Below are positions 61,399-64,000 of a stretch of DNA of 64,000 nucleotides, piece by piece. The first letter of the stretch is position 1. Every line of letters begins with the position of its first letter. Where the stretch lies: the NCBI RefSeq assembly GCF_014647235.1, contig NZ_BMOU01000007.1, positions 127,987 to 191,986 on the forward strand, written 5' to 3'. Below the pieces are notes generated by a model. That model saw only the letters and a program-made list of their open reading frames with translations, was not told where the DNA came from and ran no database searches. The DNA comes from Haloarcula pellucida (GTDB lineage: Archaea > Halobacteriota > Halobacteria > Halobacteriales > Haloarculaceae). The position numbers and the translations under genes were made by a program.

Positions 61399-62985
61399 TT
61401 ACTCGTCGCCGAGTGCGACGTAGGTCGTCTCGATGATGCGGCTGTCCTCGGCCAGTCGGTCGAAGACCTCGGCCGTCGGCGATTCGTCGAGGTTGTAGAC
61501 GGACATGGCCTCCCCGCCGATGGTCTCGCGGCCGTTGAACATCCCCGCGATGTTGATGTTCGCTTCGCCCAGCACGGTCCCGATGAAGCCGATGGTGCCG
61601 GGTTCGTCCTTGTTGCGCACCACGAGCATGTGACCGTGCGGGACGGCCTCGATGCGGTGGTCGTCGATGCGGACGATGCGGGACTCCTCGCCGCCGAACT
61701 GGGTTCCACAGACCGAGACGGACTCCGCACCGTCGGAGACGGTGACGGTGATGAGGCTCTGGTAGTCCTCGGCGGAACTCGTCTTCGACTCGGTCACGTC
61801 GATGCCACGTTCTTCGGCGATCTGCGGAGCGTTGACGGCGTTGACCTGAATGTCCGAGGGTGCGAAGACGCCTTCCAGCGCGCTGGCGGTGACGTACTCG
61901 ACGTCCTCGTCGGCGATGTCGCCCGCGTAGGTGACCGACACGGAACTCATGTGGCCGTCGAACAGCTGGACGGCGATGCGGCCGGCGGTGCTCGCGAGTT
62001 CGAGGTACGGTTCGACCTGCTCGAAAGTGGCGCGGTCGAGAGACGGCGCGTTCAGGGCGTTCGCCACGGGTTCCTGATTGAACGCGGCGATAATCTGGTC
62101 GGCCGTCGAGGTGGCGACGTTCTCTTGGGCGGCCTCCGTCGACGCGCCCAGATGCGGTGTGACGATGATGTCCTCGACGTCGAGCAGCGGGCTGTCCTCG
62201 GGGAGCGGTTCCTCGCCGAAGACGTCGAGCGCCGCGCCCTTGAGGACGCCGTCCTCGACGGCCTCCGCGAGGGCGGGTTCGTCGATGATGCCGCCGCGGG
62301 CGCAGTTGACGACGTACCCGCCTTCGAGTTGGGCGAGTTCCTCCTCGCCGATCATGTTCTCGGTCTCGGGGGTCAGCGGCGTGTGGATAGTGACGAAGTC
62401 GGCCTTCTCGAGACACTCGTCGAGTTCGTCGACGAGTTCGGCGCCGAACTGTTTGGCGCGTTCCTCGCTGATGTAGGGGTCGAACGTGACGATGTCCATG
62501 CCGAGGTTGCCCAGTCGTTTCGCGACCTCTTGGCCGACGCGGCCGAAGCCGACCACACCGAGGGTCTTCTTGTTGACCTCGGTGCCGAGGAACGCCCCTT
62601 TCGCCCACTCGCCGCCCTTCAGACGGTCGTGGGCCTGCGGGATGGAGCGGGCGGTGGCGAACGCCATCGCGACGCTGTGTTCGGCGGCGGCCCGGACGTT
62701 GCCTTCGGGGGCGTTGGCGACGATGACGCCGTGTTCGGTGGCGGCGTCGATGTCGATGTTGTCGACGCCGATGCCGGCGCGCCCGACGATGACCAGTTCG
62801 GGCGCGGCCGAGAGTACCTCGTCGGTGACTTCGGTGCCCGAGCGGACGATGAGCGCGTTCGCATCGGATACTGCATCGAGCAGCGCGTCGCCCTCGACGT
62901 CGTAGGCTGTCTCCACCTCGTGGCCCGCCTCGCGGAGCCGGGCGAGGCCGGCGTCGGCGATGGGGTCCGTGACGAGTACCTTCAT
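61399..62985 (-). CDS. serA: D-3-phosphoglycerate dehydrogenase
   Basis: 528 residues, the first step of serine synthesis. The NAD motif is GVVGFGRVGQEVAKRLG, with GRAGIGVDNIDIDAATEHG, CARGGIIDE and PHLGASTEAAQENVA holding the substrate and His/Glu sites. The C-terminal ASB domain and ACT domain (NKDEPGTIGFIGTVLGEANINIAGM in part) are those of the long, serine-sensitive type. A promoter-like GTTATGCC lies about 27 bp upstream. Confidence 0.95.
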   Translation of the reverse strand: MKVLVTDPIADAGLARLREAGHEVETAYDVEGDALLDAVSDANALIVRSGTEVTDEVLSAAPELVIVGRAGIGVDNIDIDAATEHGVIVANAPEGNVRAAAEHSVAMAFATARSIPQAHDRLKGGEWAKGAFLGTEVNKKTLGVVGFGRVGQEVAKRLGNLGMDIVTFDPYISEERAKQFGAELVDELDECLEKADFVTIHTPLTPETENMIGEEELAQLEGGYVVNCARGGIIDEPALAEAVEDGVLKGAALDVFGEEPLPEDSPLLDVEDIIVTPHLGASTEAAQENVATSTADQIIAAFNQEPVANALNAPSLDRATFEQVEPYLELASTAGRIAVQLFDGHMSSVSVTYAGDIADEDVEYVTASALEGVFAPSDIQVNAVNAPQIAEERGIDVTESKTSSAEDYQSLITVTVSDGAESVSVCGTQFGGEESRIVRIDDHRIEAVPHGHMLVVRNKDEPGTIGFIGTVLGEANINIAGMFNGRETIGGEAMSVYNLDESPTAEVFDRLAEDSRIIETTYVALGDE

Positions 62986-63299
62986 ACCGGACCGAACTTA
63001 CCGGGACGGCATAACGCTTGTTTTCTCAACGCGTGCGTGCGGTGCCGGCGAGCCGTGACCGACGGCTCGGAACCCACGGCCACGGACGGTGGGGCGTCCG
63101 GCGACACCGGTCCTGCCGCCGCTGACGCACCGCAGGCCGCCGACGGCGAACTGGCGCCGATACCGCTGCTCGATTTCGAGCGCGGTACCTGATCGGTTCG
63201 AGGACGGCCGAACGCCGCGACGGCGTCGGCAGTCGCTACGAGTCCCGAGCGTCGAAAATGTAAAACCACGGGTCGAGCCGCAGTGACCCGGACCGCGCG
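62986..63299. other. Intergenic between serA and the small gene at 63300
   Basis: About 310 bp. It contains the serA promoter near 63009-63018. On the plus strand a 45-codon GTG-initiated ORF (63055-63192) encodes an Ala/Asp/Gly-rich peptide ending LAPIPLLDFERGT; it may be a small real gene but lacks a clear promoter, and openness of this strand is weak evidence. Confidence 0.4.
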
Positions 63300-63467
63300 T
63301 TACCGCCATTCCGGCAGCGAGGCGGCGTCTACCAGCGGGAGTGTCATATACGCCTCGTCGGTCGAGACGTCTGCGATGACGAGCGTATCAGTCGTACCTT
63401 CCTCGACGGAAGCCATAACCTCCGCGTCCTCAGCAACCTCCGCTGGGGCAACCGTGTCCGGCTCCAT
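63300..63467 (-). CDS. Small haloarchaeal protein of unknown function
   Basis: A 55-residue acidic protein starting MEPDTVAPAEVAED and ending DEAYMTLPLVDAASLPEWR. The sequence TLVIADVSTDEAYMTLPL suggests two strands. A perfect TATA-like ATATAAAC (63491-63498, read as GTTTATAT) lies about 27 bp before the ATG, so the start is well supported as leaderless. It resembles short haloarchaeal proteins ending in EWR; role unknown. Confidence 0.7.
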   Translation of the reverse strand: MEPDTVAPAEVAEDAEVMASVEEGTTDTLVIADVSTDEAYMTLPLVDAASLPEWR

Positions 63468-63530
63468 GCATGACAATATGTAACACCCACATATAAACGT
63501 AGCGAAATCCCCGGACGGAGTCGGACCAGT

Positions 63531-63548
63531 GTCAGACATCTGTCTGAC
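63531..63548. promoter_or_regulatory. Perfect 18-bp palindrome
   Basis: GTCAGACA-TC-TGTCTGAC lies about 65 bp before the start of the small minus-strand gene and just before a 40-codon GTG ORF on the plus strand (63554-63676). The size and position suit a dimer-binding operator. No regulator can be named. Confidence 0.4.
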
Positions 63549-63858
63549 CGGGGGTGCGCTACTTCCACGACGGGACGACCGAGACTCCCCGCGGCATCCG
63601 CGCGCAGTGTCGCGGTTCGTCCGAGATTCAGTCGAGCGGCGAGTGGTACGGCCGGCCTACTCTCGGTGTTAGGTAACGGATGTGAACGTACCCGTTCGCG
63701 AGGATTTCGAGCGGGGTTTTCGGCGTCGTCGCGGCCTGCACAGCACGGTTTCGGCTGTCAGTTCGGACGGGCGTGGACCCACGCGGCTCGGACCGAGCGC
63801 CGAGAGAAAACGGTGGATGTTAAGGACTTAGTAGGTGCAGGCAGGAAGTTTTGGCAGT
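63549..63858. other. Intergenic before the CBS gene
   Basis: About 310 bp. A plus-strand GTG ORF (63554-63676) would encode about 40 residues starting VRYFHDGTTETPRGIRAQC; it reads like a possible small protein but has no clear promoter. The last 50 bp include GTTAAGGACTTAG, a plausible promoter for the CBS gene. Confidence 0.4.
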
Positions 63859-64000
63859 ATGAACGTCGCAGACGCCATGACGCCGCGCTCGGAGGTAGTC
63901 ACGGTCGAGATTCCGGGCACCCGTGACGACGTGCTGGAGTACCTCCAAGAGCGGGCGTTCTCGTCCGTCCCCGTCATCAAAGACACCGACGACGGCGAGG
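63859..64000 (+). CDS. CBS-domain protein (C-terminus off the right edge)
   Basis: 47 residues visible: MNVADAMTPRSEVVTVEIPG then TRDDVLEYLQERAFSSVPVI and KDTDDGE. This is the start of a CBS domain (the AMTPR/VVTV entry and FSSVPVI strand). CBS domains bind adenosine nucleotides and often regulate attached domains, which are not visible here. Confidence 0.85.
   Translation, partial: MNVADAMTPRSEVVTVEIPGTRDDVLEYLQERAFSSVPVIKDTDDGE

Noticed and set aside
61276-63192. 638-codon plus-strand open frame opposite serA
   Set aside because: Shadow of serA. Only its last 45 codons lie outside serA, and they are noted as a weak small-ORF candidate.
1-64000. CRISPR arrays, insertion sequences, integrases, prophage genes
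   Set aside because: No regularly spaced direct repeats of 25-40 nt, no transposase or recombinase motifs, and no structural phage genes were seen anywhere in the window.

Overview
The window is GC-rich chromosomal DNA from a halophilic archaeon (class Halobacteria). The evidence is the strongly acidic proteins, many start codons about 25-30 nt from a TATA-like box (leaderless transcripts), a DP2 DNA polymerase subunit with an intein, the archaeal IMP cyclohydrolase PurO, a carrier-protein (LysW/ArgW) arginine pathway, a halocyanin, and small haloarchaea-only proteins. I cannot name the genus; the gene set would fit a Haloarcula-like organism. Almost everything looks like core chromosome. No insertion sequence, integrase, CRISPR array or prophage was seen.

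Layout. 1-4.3 kb: nitrate assimilation (nasA, narK, mobA cut by the left edge). 4.5-9.6 kb: hemL, a beta-propeller protein, prs, an MFS transporter and an ester cyclase-like protein. 9.8-13.1 kb: ileS. 13.1-16.9 kb: proline genes proC-proB-proA and a HIT protein. 16.9-23.5 kb: an unusual lipoprotein with hexapeptide repeats, a ParA-like protein, a Usp, an exonuclease-like protein, a rhomboid protease, a GIY-YIG nuclease, a metal-binding HMA protein and a cupin. 23.7-27.6 kb: bacterial-type leuS and arsR-arsM. 27.7-32.4 kb: LUD protein, PiT transporter, Usp, tRNA-Gln(CTG), HNH endonuclease, purO and a phosphoesterase. 32.5-38.2 kb: lysC, GNAT, YndJ/DUF4166 pair, thrC and an HTH regulator. 38.5-41.6 kb: a halocyanin fusion protein, a 76-nt tandem repeat and a low-GC patch. 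41.7-51.0 kb: the complete arginine cluster argG-argH / argW-argX-argC-argB-argD-argE-argF. 51.1-58.8 kb: secreted and membrane-anchored regulators, RNA ligase-like, PPC and DP2 polymerase genes. 58.9-64 kb: histidine kinase preceded by a frameshifted gene, serA, small genes and a CBS protein cut by the right edge.

How it fits together. The amino-acid genes cover proline, arginine, serine and the aspartate/threonine branch. Several regulatory signals are visible. The argG mRNA appears to start with a 31-codon peptide carrying five consecutive Arg codons and ending inside a hairpin, which resembles an arginine attenuator. The arsR promoter carries paired CATATG sites. Two genes (PiT and DUF4166) have short upstream ORFs.

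The two most unusual structural signals are these. First, a family of GC-rich palindromic elements occurs between genes and also in frame inside conserved enzymes (leuS, argB, argX, polC, and probably ileS), similar in behaviour to bacterial palindromic elements that insert into proteins. Second, a 679-residue lipoprotein has a DUF6517-like frame split by a long insert of x-P-D-[SA]-x-F repeats.
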